Shown: in pieces, positions 18,470 through 26,734 of the stretch | How positions within the stretch are numbered: the stretch's first letter is position 1 | Layout: each line of letters opens with the position of its first letter | Assembly: GCA_022843845.1 (NCBI GenBank) | Contig: JALHMW010000024.1 | Coordinates: forward strand, 1 to 64,000 | Direction: 5' to 3' | Length of the DNA stretch: 64,000 bases | Origin: Archangium sp. | Lineage (GTDB): Bacteria > Myxococcota > Myxococcia > Myxococcales > Myxococcaceae | The notes under the pieces: model-generated | Databases searched by the model: none | What the model was told of the DNA's origin: nothing | The model's input: only the letters and a program-made list of their open reading frames with translations | Program-made: the position numbers and the translations under genes

Positions 18470-20128
18470 TCAAAGGGCGATGCTGAGGCGAATGCGGCCA
18501 AACCCGACGGGACCCATCACGCCGCCGGCCGGGAGGTTGTACGCGTCACCGGGGAGGAACAAGCCCCCCTCCCCCGTCGCGGTGATGAGCAGCTCCGGCA
18601 CCGGGCGGTAGCGGGCCTGCACACCGACATCGACCTCCGTGCCCATGTAGAGGCCCGGCCGGCCGTTGAGCGAGTTGAGCGCCGTGCCGCCGCCAAGGCG
18701 GGTGTTGAACGGGTCGGTCAGGCGCGCGGTGCTGAACGCAAAGAGCGGGCCGCCGTACACGTCGAGCCACTCGAAGAGGCCGTACTTCACGCGGGGGAAG
18801 AGGTACCAGACGCCCGAGATGCTGCCCGCGGTGCCGAGCAGATCGGCGCCCTCCGGAGCGACGCCCACGAGGTTGGGATCCGATGCGCGCACGCCGGACC
18901 GGGCCGACTGGTACGCCATCACGTGATCGAACAGCACCAGGCCCACCTTGAAGTCGCGATCGAAGCGGAAGTTCTCGATGCGATCGTCGGCCGGGTTCTG
19001 ATCGCCCGAGGCGAAGCCCCAGTCGGCCAGCAGCGTGAGCCTGTTCACCCGGTACGAGACCTTCGCGGCCGCGCCGAACTGCTGCACGCGCAGAATCGCC
19101 GCGTTCTCGTTGCGGGCCTGCGTGGTGGTGCCGTTGATGGTGAGCGCCTCGAAGCCGACTTTGAGTACGCGGTTGCGGCGCTTGAAGAACTCCCACTTGC
19201 CGGCGGCGTCGATGACGACCACGTCGGTCGCCTTGCCGCCGTCGTTGACGTTGATGTTCCGCTGGTTGCGGTACACGCCGTACACGCCGACGGTGTTCTC
19301 TGCGTCTTTGGTGAAGCGCAGCGCCAGCACGCCCTGGAACGCGCGATCGCCCTTCACGAACTCACCGAAGTTGTCCCGGTTGATGAGGTCGGCGGCCAGC
19401 GCGGTCTCGAAGGCCTTGAAGGCTCCGCCCAGGTTGAAGAGCGGGCGCACGGCGAGCAGCGCGCGGTACGTGGTGTTGCCGAACTGCTGCTGACCGAAGT
19501 CGCCGGCCTCGGGCTCCTTGTTGCCGTCGTTGGCCAGCATGCCGAGGCCCCACGACTGCGTCTGCAGGCCGACCCGGAAGGCGCCGGAGTTCCACTTGTA
19601 CTCGAGGTACAGCTTGCGCAAGTCGAGCGCCGAGATGGCGGGGTACGGCACGCGGTCGCTGACCAGCGTGGTCGACGGCACGCCGATGATGGCGCCAGTG
19701 GCCGTGTCGGCTTCGCCGATGAGCCCGAACCCTTTCAGGTGAATCTCGGGCGTCACACGAATTCGGGTGAGCAGCGGCGCGATGGTGGTGTTGCCGCTGC
19801 GATCGTCGAGCGGAAACGGCGTGGCGCCCTGGTACGAGATGCGCGCCGACGCGGCGAGGGCGGCGGTGATGTCGCTGGCCGGGCCGGTCTCTTCCTTCTT
19901 CGCAGGCTCCTGCGTCGCCGCCTCAGGAGGCGCCGGCGTCGTCTGCTGCCACGGCTCCGCGGCCTCGACGCCACCGTCATCGAAGCCCTGGCGGATCAGC
20001 TCGGCGGGCGCGTCAGCGGTGCCCGGGTTGGCCACCAGGGGCTCCACCGGCATGCCGCCGTCGTCCTGTGCGAAGGCGTTGAACGACACCAGCGCGGCCA
20101 CGAGTGCCGCGAGTCGAGTTGCCATCAT
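18470..20128 (-). CDS. Outer-membrane beta-barrel protein with signal peptide
   Basis: The ATG at 20128 sits 8 nt after a strong ribosome-binding site (GGGAGGGA), giving 552 residues with a Sec signal ending in A-F-A-Q. An Ala/Pro/Glu-rich linker follows (about 25-90), then alternating hydrophobic strands with aromatic girdle residues and a C-terminal segment ending in I-R-L-S-I-A-L, typical of an outer-membrane barrel. I recognise no transporter signature. The coupled downstream gene encodes a lipoprotein hydrolase, so the pair may handle an ester or lipid substrate at the cell surface. It is divergent from the ribosomal operon. Confidence 0.8.
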   Translation of the reverse strand: MMATRLAALVAALVSFNAFAQDDGGMPVEPLVANPGTADAPAELIRQGFDDGGVEAAEPWQQTTPAPPEAATQEPAKKEETGPASDITAALAASARISYQGATPFPLDDRSGNTTIAPLLTRIRVTPEIHLKGFGLIGEADTATGAIIGVPSTTLVSDRVPYPAISALDLRKLYLEYKWNSGAFRVGLQTQSWGLGMLANDGNKEPEAGDFGQQQFGNTTYRALLAVRPLFNLGGAFKAFETALAADLINRDNFGEFVKGDRAFQGVLALRFTKDAENTVGVYGVYRNQRNINVNDGGKATDVVVIDAAGKWEFFKRRNRVLKVGFEALTINGTTTQARNENAAILRVQQFGAAAKVSYRVNRLTLLADWGFASGDQNPADDRIENFRFDRDFKVGLVLFDHVMAYQSARSGVRASDPNLVGVAPEGADLLGTAGSISGVWYLFPRVKYGLFEWLDVYGGPLFAFSTARLTDPFNTRLGGGTALNSLNGRPGLYMGTEVDVGVQARYRPVPELLITATGEGGLFLPGDAYNLPAGGVMGPVGFGRIRLSIAL

Positions 20129-20247
20129 GGAAAAAGTCCCTCCCGAGGAATGTGCGCGCCGATACCACGCACCCTGTGGAGTGACTACGGACCCCTGCGA
20201 CGCGCCGCGAAAAAGTGCGAGGGGTTGGGTGTCGAACCGGGAGTCGG

Positions 20248-20276
20248 TTGACAGTGGGGGGGCTGCCACATAAGCG
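20248..20276 (+). promoter_or_regulatory. Candidate promoter of the rpsF operon
   Basis: A perfect TTGACA lies at 20248-20253. Seventeen bases later (20271) is a weak -10 candidate beginning TAAG; the overlapping CATAAG at 20269 is another. The position, about 90 bp upstream of rpsF and inside the divergent gap, fits a housekeeping promoter. The -10 match is poor. Confidence 0.4.
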
Positions 20277-20361
20277 CACCGTCCCCCGCCATTCCCGGCG
20301 AGGGCAGAAGTTCCCCGCTCATCGGAATGTCTCCGGTGGGCAGAACCCGTGGGGAGAACAC

Positions 20362-20826
20362 ATGACCGAAGCAGCATCGAAGAGCGCAAGCTTCTTGCGC
20401 GAGTACGAGACCGTCTTCCTGGTGAAGCCGGACCTCACCGACGAGAACGTCGACAAGGTGAAGGAGAAGTTCCGCGGCATCGTGGGACGTGAAGGCGGCA
20501 AGTTCTTGCGCTTCACCATCTGGGGCAAGAAGAAGACCCAGTACCTCGTCGCCAAGCAGCCGCGCGCCATCTACCTGCACGCGCACTACCTCGGGAAGCC
20601 GAGCCTGGTGGCCGAGGTCGAGCGCAACCTGCGCAACCTCGACGAAGTCAGCCGCTACATGTCCAAGCGCCTGGCCGACGACATCGACCCCACGACGCGT
20701 GAGGCTCAGGAAGATCTGAAGCTCGCCGGCGACGTCGACGACAACAAGCCGTTCGGCGGTGCCGAGCGTGAAGACTTCAACGCTGACGTCGACGGTAGCT
20801 ACGACGACGACATCACCCCGGGCTGA
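20362..20826 (+). CDS. rpsF: 30S ribosomal protein S6
   Basis: S6 binds S18 on the 30S platform. The start is ATG 20362, preceded by GGGGAG; upstream in-frame codons to 20215 are not part of the family. The 154-residue product matches S6 over about residues 10-105 (Y-E-T-V-F-L-V-K-P, the G-K-K-K-T-Q-Y-L segment and Y-L-H-A-H-Y). It then has an acidic tail of about 40 residues rich in Asp/Glu, longer than in E. coli. It leads the rpsF-rpsR-rplI operon. No ssb or priB gene is inserted after it. Confidence 0.97.
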   Translation: MTEAASKSASFLREYETVFLVKPDLTDENVDKVKEKFRGIVGREGGKFLRFTIWGKKKTQYLVAKQPRAIYLHAHYLGKPSLVAEVERNLRNLDEVSRYMSKRLADDIDPTTREAQEDLKLAGDVDDNKPFGGAEREDFNADVDGSYDDDITPG

Positions 20827-20842
20827 GGAAAAGGACCCGACC

Positions 20843-21157
20843 ATGGAAAAGACCTACGAGAAGAGCGGCGGTAAGGGCGGCGGCGGCGATCGTGGAGATC
20901 GCGGCGACCGCGATGGCGAAGAGAAGCGTGGCGGCCGGGGCTTTGCCCGAAGGAAGGTCTGCCGGTTCTGCGCCGACAAGAAGATCATCGTGGACTTCAA
21001 GGATCAGTCGACCTTGAAGTACTTCGTCACCGAGCGCGGCAAGATCATTCCCCGCCGCATCTCGGGTAACTGCTCCAAGCACCAGCGTGCGATCGCGAAG
21101 GCGGTCAAGCAGTCACGCGGCCTGGCGCTCATCCCCTACCTCGTCCTCGCGAGCTGA
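20843..21157 (+). CDS. rpsR: 30S ribosomal protein S18
   Basis: A 104-residue S18 from ATG 20843, 16 bp after rpsF, with an AAGGA site. The first 30 residues are a Gly/Arg/Asp-rich extension absent from E. coli S18. The core has C-R-F-C near residues 40-43 and G-N-C-S-K-H-Q further on. This is the C+ form, with three Cys and one His placed as in zinc-binding S18 proteins. S18 partners S6 on the 30S platform. Confidence 0.97.
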   Translation: MEKTYEKSGGKGGGGDRGDRGDRDGEEKRGGRGFARRKVCRFCADKKIIVDFKDQSTLKYFVTERGKIIPRRISGNCSKHQRAIAKAVKQSRGLALIPYLVLAS

Positions 21158-21171
21158 AAGAGAACGCCACC

Positions 21172-21627
21172 ATGAAGGTCATTCTCCGTGAAGATGTGTA
21201 CAACCTCGGCGATTCTGGCGAGGTCGTGACCGTGAAGGACGGCTACGCGCGCAACTACCTGTTGCCGCGCAATCTCGCGATGCTCGCGTCGGCGGCCAAC
21301 ATCCGCCAGCTCGACCACGAGAAGGGCGTCATTCTCGTTCGCCAGGCCAAGATGAAGTCCGTCGCTGAAGAGGCGGGCAAGAAGCTGGCGGGCGTGTCGG
21401 TCACCGTCGTTCGCAAGGTCGGCGATCAGGACAAGCTCTTCGGCTCTGTCACGGCGCTCGATGTCGCTGAGGCGCTGGCGGCGCAGGGTCACAAGTTCGA
21501 CCGTCGCGTCATCCACCTGCCCGAGCCCATTCGCACCATTGGCAGCTTCGAGGTCGAGCTCAAGCTCCACCGCGATGTGCAGACCAAGGTGATGGTGCAC
21601 GTGCAGGGCGAAGCCGCTTCGGCGTAA
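21172..21627 (+). CDS. rplI: 50S ribosomal protein L9
   Basis: L9 is a two-domain protein joined by a long helix that contacts 23S rRNA near L1. The 151-residue product has the N-terminal signature (V-I-L-R-E-D-V at the start, then V-V-T-V-K-D-G-Y-A-R-N-Y-L-L-P), the connecting helix and the C-terminal domain with L-F-G-S-V-T. It starts 14 bp after rpsR. A hairpin 24 bp downstream probably ends the operon. Confidence 0.97.
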   Translation: MKVILREDVYNLGDSGEVVTVKDGYARNYLLPRNLAMLASAANIRQLDHEKGVILVRQAKMKSVAEEAGKKLAGVSVTVVRKVGDQDKLFGSVTALDVAEALAAQGHKFDRRVIHLPEPIRTIGSFEVELKLHRDVQTKVMVHVQGEAASA

Positions 21628-21651
21628 TCGCTACACTGCATCGATGAAACG

Positions 21652-21681
21652 GGCCGTGTTCACCTTCGGGTGGGCACGGCC
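21652..21681 (+). terminator. Stem-loop after rplI
   Basis: A 13-bp stem (21652-21664 pairing with 21669-21681, two G-U pairs) closes a TTCG tetraloop. Flanking AAACG and CGTTT can extend the pairing, and a moderately T-rich stretch follows. It lies between convergent rplI and the FecR-type gene and could act for rplI. Confidence 0.7.
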
Positions 21682-21772
21682 TGTGTCGTTTCTGGAGAGT
21701 GCGCAACGCCGTCATTGAGATCAGCCCCACCTCGGGTGCCGTGGCCCGCTGCTCGTCGCACGCACGCTCGGG

Positions 21773-22672
21773 TCACTTCGTCGGAGTGGGCTGCGGTTCG
21801 AAGGCCATGATGGCTGCCCACCACGCCTGCATCAGCGGTGACGATGCATCAGCAGCAGCGGCGTCAGTCCACCCTGCTGGAGGCGCCACGAAGGCCGTTA
21901 GCTGGGCGATGAGCGCGGCCCGCTGAGCCGGTGGGGCGACGGGGAGCAGGTGCCACAGCGTCGCGGCGTCCTGCGGTCGGGCGAGCAGCACGGCGGCGTC
22001 GAGGGCCGTCGTATCGGCGACCCGATCGAACCGGTCGATCGCGTCCACCAGTGCGGCGCTGGCGTCGAGTGAGACCGGCGTCGTCGGCCGACGATTCGGC
22101 GCCGACATCGCGCGCATGCCGGCGAGCACGGTCACTTCGCGGCCCTTCCCCTCCAGCGACACCAGGCCCGACGTCACCGTCAGCCTCGACCCCGCGTCCG
22201 TCACCTCGAGCGTGTAGGCGCACCCGAGATCGATGGCCGAGGCGGTGGGCGTGTCGACGACGAAGAGCCGCGGCGGCGCGGTCACCAGCGCGTGGAGCGT
22301 GCCACGCTGAAGCTCGAGGCGATGCTGCGTGGGCCCGGTCTGCTTCAAGCGCACCCGCGAGCCCTCGTCGACCGTCACCGTGCCGATGTCGGCGATCGTC
22401 ACGGTCGCCGACTCTCCCTCGCCCAGCTCGAGCCACTTCGGCGTCAGCGCGGTGAGCCGGCGCACGCCGTTCGAGACAATCTCGGTCGGCAGGCTGATCG
22501 ATGGACGGCTGCCGACGAACACACCCGCCGCCACCAACGCCGCCGCGAGCAGTCCGCCGACGATGAGCACCGGCCGGCTCCGACGCTTCGGAGGCTGGCT
22601 GGCCAGGCGCTCCCACCGGCCGGGCTGCGGCTGGTACTTCAGCTGCTTCAACGACTCGAGCGGATCACTCAT
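21773..22672 (-). CDS. FecR-domain membrane protein, putative anti-sigma factor
   Basis: A 299-residue protein from ATG 22672. It has a short cytoplasmic N-terminus (about 30 residues), one membrane span (V-L-I-V-G-G-L-L-A-A-A-L, about 33-55) and a periplasmic FecR-type domain with the E-x-G-S-R-V segment and repeated beta strands. The Ala-rich C-terminal tail is predicted helical. The gene overlaps the sigma-factor gene by 8 bp, the usual arrangement for an ECF sigma factor and its membrane regulator. The cytoplasmic part is short for a classical anti-sigma domain, so regulation is inferred from context. Confidence 0.82.
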   Translation of the reverse strand: MSDPLESLKQLKYQPQPGRWERLASQPPKRRSRPVLIVGGLLAAALVAAGVFVGSRPSISLPTEIVSNGVRRLTALTPKWLELGEGESATVTIADIGTVTVDEGSRVRLKQTGPTQHRLELQRGTLHALVTAPPRLFVVDTPTASAIDLGCAYTLEVTDAGSRLTVTSGLVSLEGKGREVTVLAGMRAMSAPNRRPTTPVSLDASAALVDAIDRFDRVADTTALDAAVLLARPQDAATLWHLLPVAPPAQRAALIAQLTAFVAPPAGWTDAAAADASSPLMQAWWAAIMAFEPQPTPTK

Positions 22673-23195
22673 CGAGGCCTCCGTCGGGGTCCAGGCCCAG
22701 GCGCTCACGCAAGAGCCTCAAGCCCCGGTGCAGGTTCACTCTCACCGAGTCGGGCGTGAGCCCGGTCTGCTCGGCGATCTCTTTGCCCGTCATGCCCTCG
22801 ACCAGCTTCAGCACCAACGTCTCGCGATAGGTGTCAGGCATCGTGCGGATGATCGCGAGGACCTGGTTGGCCTCGGCCCGCTGCGGATCGTGCGCGCCCT
22901 GCTCTTCTGTCGGCAACCCGACCAGCCGCGACTGCTTGCGGAAGGAGTCGATGAGCCGGTTGCGGGCAATCGCGGCGAGCCACGGCCCCACGCGCTCGGT
23001 GTCGAGTGACGAGAGCCGCTCCAGGGCGATGAGGAACACGTCCTGCATCAGATCGTCGACCTCCGACGCCGGGCCGTTCGCCATCAACACACCATGCACC
23101 ATGGGCGCGAACCCCTCGAAGAGCCGGGCAAACGCGAGGCGATCGCCCCTTCGGGCAGCGGCGAGATCGGCGGGAGAAGCTTCGTAGATCGGCAC
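22665..23195 (-). CDS. ECF-type RNA polymerase sigma factor
   Basis: From GTG 23195, with a GGAG site 6 nt upstream, the product is 176 residues, right for an ECF sigma factor. Upstream in-frame sequence to 23702 is not homologous. Region 2 is visible (L-F-E-G-F-A-P-M-V-H, then D-D-L-M-Q-D-V-F near residue 50) and region 4 ends in a helix-turn-helix (M-T-G-K-E-I-A-E-Q-T-G-L-T-P-D-S-V-R-V). It overlaps the FecR-type gene by 8 bp and diverges from two secreted-protein genes that may be its targets. Confidence 0.93.
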   Translation of the reverse strand: MPIYEASPADLAAARRGDRLAFARLFEGFAPMVHGVLMANGPASEVDDLMQDVFLIALERLSSLDTERVGPWLAAIARNRLIDSFRKQSRLVGLPTEEQGAHDPQRAEANQVLAIIRTMPDTYRETLVLKLVEGMTGKEIAEQTGLTPDSVRVNLHRGLRLLRERLGLDPDGGLDE

Positions 23196-23258
23196 GTCAA
23201 CTCCACGCCATCGCTGAGGTCCTCGCTCATGTCGAGCAGGACGAGCCAGCGGGAAAAA

Positions 23259-23272
23259 CGTTAACGGCCGTT
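23259..23272. promoter_or_regulatory. Overlapping perfect palindromes in divergent gap
   Basis: CGTTAACG (23259-23266) and AACGGCCGTT (23263-23272) overlap between the sigma-factor gene and the secreted-protein gene at 23325. The site follows a GGGAAAAA tract. It could be an operator or ECF promoter element, but the evidence is only symmetry and position. Confidence 0.3.
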
Positions 23273-23324
23273 CGCACTTTTCCTGCCCGCGCGACTCCCA
23301 GTCATTCACCAGGGAGGAACACAC

Positions 23325-24644
23325 ATGCGAAGTCGCGTCGCCGTTCTGTTGGGTCTCGTCTCCGTCGTCAGCCAGGCCGCGGTGGTCAAGGTCAGCCCGG
23401 AGGCGGCGCGGGTACGGACGGGCCTGGCGCTCGCGCACGCGCAGACCGACGACGATCCACACCTGCTGATGTCGAGGTCGATCGAGGGCACGCTGACGGA
23501 GCCAGGCTGCGTGAAGGCCGACGGTCTCTGTTTTCCCGCGGGCACGCGGCTGACCCTCACTGAGCAACAGGGGGTCTACCGGTTGAGCGCCGTCGATCGG
23601 CCCGTGGAGCTCGATGGTGTCCGGTGGCAGCGGCTCCTGCGGCGAGCCCCGGGCGTTCTCACCACCGGAGTCCTCGCGGAGTGCTGGCCCGGGCCCACGC
23701 ATCTCGCGGAGGGCGCCGAAGCGCTCGGCACCTGCCTTCCAGCGGGGACCACCATCGGGGTGCGGCTCGAGGGTGGAGCACGGCGACTGGCTGCGAGCTC
23801 GGCTCCGGTGACCCTCGACGGGTTCGCGTGGCAGGTCCTCGACGACCGGATGAACGGATCGCTGCGCGGGCAGCTGGCACGCCCCTGGACCGAAGCGGGC
23901 TTCACGTGGACCGGGCAGCTGTCGCGAGAGTCCTGGCCTGACAGCGTCGTGCTGCGGGGAACGGTGGCCGAGGGCCCGCTGGGCTCTCGTTGGGCTGGCG
24001 AGGTCTTCGCGAGGGTGGCGAAGGGCAGCTGGTCAGCCATGGGCGTGTTGGTGACGGCGTTGCCCACCTCCAGTGGCTCGGTGATCGGAGACGTCGAACT
24101 CGAAGGCACACCCGTCGCGCCGCTGCTCGTCAAAGGCTTCGCTGCGCAGCCCTCGAAGGTGGCCGGGTACGACGTGCCAGCGGGCGCCCTGCTTCGCGGT
24201 TCGGGGCCGATGATGGACATCACGCTTCAGCGAGGCGTGCATGGCGAGGACCTCGAGTTGGTCGCGACTCGCCGAACCGGGCACGGCCCCGATCGAGTGC
24301 TGGCGATCGCCTCGTTGCCCAATGGCGTCGTGCGCGTCCTCAGCGCTGACCCGATGCCCTACGCAGGAACGACCTTCGCGAGGCTGAGCACAGTGCATCT
24401 GCTGAACGGAGAAGTCCGACGGGTCGAAGGAGAACTGCTGAAGCCGCACCTGGAGCCCACGCTGAGCGCCTCTGCGGGCGTTTCGGCCACAGCGACCGAC
24501 GGGTGCTTCCACTTCTTCAGTGCGAGGTCTGGCGGCACTCTTCACGTTGGCGCGAAAGCCGCGAGCGTCGCGCACCGCGACAGCGCTTCGCCGAACGTCT
24601 GCTCGACGCCGTGGACGCCCATCTTTGATGACTCACGTGAATGA
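23325..24644 (+). CDS. Secreted protein, unknown function
   Basis: A 439-residue protein with a strong GGGAGGAA site and a Sec signal peptide (about 1-19, ending S-Q-A-A). The mature part is beta-rich with a few Cys (V-K-A-D-G-L-C-F-P-A-G-T and, later, G-T-C-L-P-A-G-T), suggesting a duplicated module around C-x-P-A-G-T near residues 65-80 and 140-155. No enzyme motif is evident. The signal peptide and ribosome-binding site are nearly the same, at the DNA level, as those of the next gene, although the mature proteins differ. It diverges from the ECF sigma-factor gene and is a candidate target of it. Confidence 0.75.
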   Translation: MRSRVAVLLGLVSVVSQAAVVKVSPEAARVRTGLALAHAQTDDDPHLLMSRSIEGTLTEPGCVKADGLCFPAGTRLTLTEQQGVYRLSAVDRPVELDGVRWQRLLRRAPGVLTTGVLAECWPGPTHLAEGAEALGTCLPAGTTIGVRLEGGARRLAASSAPVTLDGFAWQVLDDRMNGSLRGQLARPWTEAGFTWTGQLSRESWPDSVVLRGTVAEGPLGSRWAGEVFARVAKGSWSAMGVLVTALPTSSGSVIGDVELEGTPVAPLLVKGFAAQPSKVAGYDVPAGALLRGSGPMMDITLQRGVHGEDLELVATRRTGHGPDRVLAIASLPNGVVRVLSADPMPYAGTTFARLSTVHLLNGEVRRVEGELLKPHLEPTLSASAGVSATATDGCFHFFSARSGGTLHVGAKAASVAHRDSASPNVCSTPWTPIFDDSRE

Positions 24645-24656
24645 GGAGAACACACC

Positions 24657-25925
24657 ATGCCAACTCGCATTGCCGTTCTGTTGAGTCTCGTCTCCGTCGT
24701 CACCCAGGCCGCGCCGAACCTCGAGGTACACGAGTGGGGCACCTTCACCTCGATCGCCGGGGCCGATGGGCGCGCGGTGCCGTGGCAGGCCACCTCGGAG
24801 GACCTGCCGTCGTTCGTCTACTCGAACCACTACGGGTGCGCGGGCCTTCGCTCGTGCGTGATGGAGCGGTCCAAGAGCCGGATGCGCGCCCTCATTCGAA
24901 TGGAGACGCCCGTCATCTACTTCTACACCCCCGAGCCGCTCGACGTGTCGTTGAAGGTCGCCTTCCCCACGGGCCGCATGACCGAGTGGTACCCGTCAGC
25001 GTGGAACAGCACGGACACCCTGCTCGACTGGGGCACCTTTCGCGTCGACCCGACCCAGCGCCCGACGCTGCCCACCGAGGCTGCGCCGAACCACTACTAC
25101 GCAGCACGTGAGGTCGACGCGGCGCCGGTGCTGGTGACAGGCCAGCGCTTCGTCGAGGGTGGGCCAGGCTGCACCGAGCGCGAGGTCGAGTTCGAGCCCG
25201 GCCGGAAGACGCGCATGTGCCTGAGCTCGACGCCGACGAAGGAGTGGGAGCGGTTTCTCTTCTACCGGGGCGTCGGCGACTTCCGCCCGCCGCTCGAGGC
25301 CATCGTCTCGAAGAATGACGTGACGGTGACGCCGACCGAGACGCTCGGCACCGCGCTGCTGTTCGAGCGACGCGGCAACGCCGTCGGCGTCACCAGCTTC
25401 GACGCCCGCGCCGGGCGACAGCGCGTCAGCCGCCCTGCCCTCACCGCCACGCCGGAGTCGAATCGGCAGACCGTCTTCGAGTTGCTGGTCGCGACGGGGC
25501 TGTTCGAGAAAGAGGCGCGCGCGATGGTGAAGACCTGGGACGACAGCTGGTTCGTCGAAGGCGTGCGCATCTTCTATGTCGTGCCGGAGGCGCGTACCGC
25601 GGCGCTGTTGCCGCTCACCATCTCGCCCGCTCCGAAGCGGCTCGTGCGCACCATCGTCGGCCGCCTCGAGCTGCTGATGCCCGAGCAGCTGACGGCGCTG
25701 AAGGCCGAGATCGAGCGGCGGGTGGGGCCATCGGGCCAGGCGAAGGTCATCACGAACGCCGACGCCATGAAGGCCCTCGCCGACGCCTTGCACACGAAGT
25801 TCGGCCGCTTTCTGTCGGTGATGCTGAACCGGCTGTCAGACGACGCGACCGGCGAACGCGCAGCGCTCTACCGCGACCTGTCGACGTTCATTGCCTACCG
25901 TGGCGAGGGGCGCTCTCTCGAGTGA
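24657..25925 (+). CDS. Secreted protein of the HEWGT-motif family
   Basis: A 422-residue secreted protein with a Sec signal (about 1-19) almost the same as that of the preceding gene. The mature N-terminus begins L-E-V-H-E-W-G-T-F-T-S-I-A-G, the hallmark of a family of large secreted proteins of unknown function found mainly in planctomycetes, verrucomicrobia and myxobacteria (from memory). There is a conserved P-V-I-Y-F-Y segment and a Trp-rich middle. It lies 12 bp after the previous gene, likely in one operon. Its last 31 bp overlap the MtfA-like gene on the other strand. Confidence 0.75.
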   Translation: MPTRIAVLLSLVSVVTQAAPNLEVHEWGTFTSIAGADGRAVPWQATSEDLPSFVYSNHYGCAGLRSCVMERSKSRMRALIRMETPVIYFYTPEPLDVSLKVAFPTGRMTEWYPSAWNSTDTLLDWGTFRVDPTQRPTLPTEAAPNHYYAAREVDAAPVLVTGQRFVEGGPGCTEREVEFEPGRKTRMCLSSTPTKEWERFLFYRGVGDFRPPLEAIVSKNDVTVTPTETLGTALLFERRGNAVGVTSFDARAGRQRVSRPALTATPESNRQTVFELLVATGLFEKEARAMVKTWDDSWFVEGVRIFYVVPEARTAALLPLTISPAPKRLVRTIVGRLELLMPEQLTALKAEIERRVGPSGQAKVITNADAMKALADALHTKFGRFLSVMLNRLSDDATGERAALYRDLSTFIAYRGEGRSLE

Positions 25926-26635
25926 GCGGGATCGGCGCGGTAGTAGCGCTGCAGCTCATCGTAGAGCGCCGGGTGCTTCTGCTTCATCTGCGTCGGCTTC
26001 TCGAAGAACGCCTCGGTGGCCACCGCGAAGAACTCGGCTTCGTTGGTGGCGCCGTACGCCCGCAGCACCTTGTCGCGGGTGGGCGACTTGCGGAGCGCGA
26101 GGTACTGCTTCGAGAACACGTCAGCCCACGCGTGGAGCGCCGAGAACGTGGCCATCTCCGGCGTTCCATCGAAGCGCCCGTCGGTGAGGTCGAGCACGTG
26201 CGCGAACTCGTGCAGCGCGACGTCGTGCCCATCGAAGGGGTTCTTGAGGCCCTGGCGCACCGAGTCCCACGAGAGCACGACCTGGCCCCACTGGTGGGCC
26301 TCTCCGAGGATGATGCCGCCGTCGCGCTCCCACGCGCCGGTCGTCACGACGATCGTCATCAGCGCGTCGTACACATCGAGCGACAGGTTCCTCGCGAGCC
26401 GCGCCGCCGCGCCCGCCACCACGACGCGCATCTCGTCCGTGATGACCAGGCCCTTCGCGCCCACGAAGTCCTTCTCGTGCGCGAAGACCTGCAGGTGCCG
26501 GCGAAATCGCGCGCGCTCCTCAGGCGGAAGCGTCGCCTCGAAGGGGAAGTGCTTCGTGACGAGCAACTCCCACTCGGGAGGAAACGGTTGCCTCGCCAGC
26601 CACCGTCGTTCGAGCCACCGAATGGGGAAGAACAC
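25895..26635 (-). CDS. MtfA-like zinc-dependent peptidase (M90 family)
   Basis: A 246-residue protein starting at GTG 26635. It carries the zinc-peptidase motif H-E-F-A-H (His 142, Glu 143, His 146) and the downstream N-E-A-E-F-F-A-V-A-T-E-x-F-F glutamate motif that supplies the third ligand, as in E. coli MtfA, which controls the Mlc glucose repressor. Length matches MtfA (about 265). No signal peptide or membrane segment, so it is cytosolic. The neighbourhood gives no hint of a sugar-repressor partner. Confidence 0.9.
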   Translation of the reverse strand: MFFPIRWLERRWLARQPFPPEWELLVTKHFPFEATLPPEERARFRRHLQVFAHEKDFVGAKGLVITDEMRVVVAGAAARLARNLSLDVYDALMTIVVTTGAWERDGGIILGEAHQWGQVVLSWDSVRQGLKNPFDGHDVALHEFAHVLDLTDGRFDGTPEMATFSALHAWADVFSKQYLALRKSPTRDKVLRAYGATNEAEFFAVATEAFFEKPTQMKQKHPALYDELQRYYRADPAHSRERPSPR

Positions 26636-26675
26636 CCGCGCAGCATCGGTGATTCACGCGCTCCCGCAACGACAA

Positions 26676-26709
26676 GCGCGGCACCCACGAAAGGAACGTG
26701 GGGCCGCGC
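26676..26709 (-). terminator. Strong hairpin downstream of the BON/LysM gene
   Basis: Left arm 26676-26682 plus 26684-26689 pairs with 26697-26709: 13 G/C-rich pairs, one bulged A (26683), 7-nt loop. Read on the minus strand it follows the BON/LysM gene and is followed by TTGTCGTT, only modestly T-rich. Confidence 0.6.
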
Positions 26710-26734
26710 CGGGTCGACGAAGCGAGGGTGAGGC

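Noticed and set aside
23196-23702. Longer N-terminus for the ECF sigma factor
   Set aside because: The extension has no sigma-family content and overlaps the divergent promoter gap; GTG 23195 has a good ribosome-binding site and gives the normal length.
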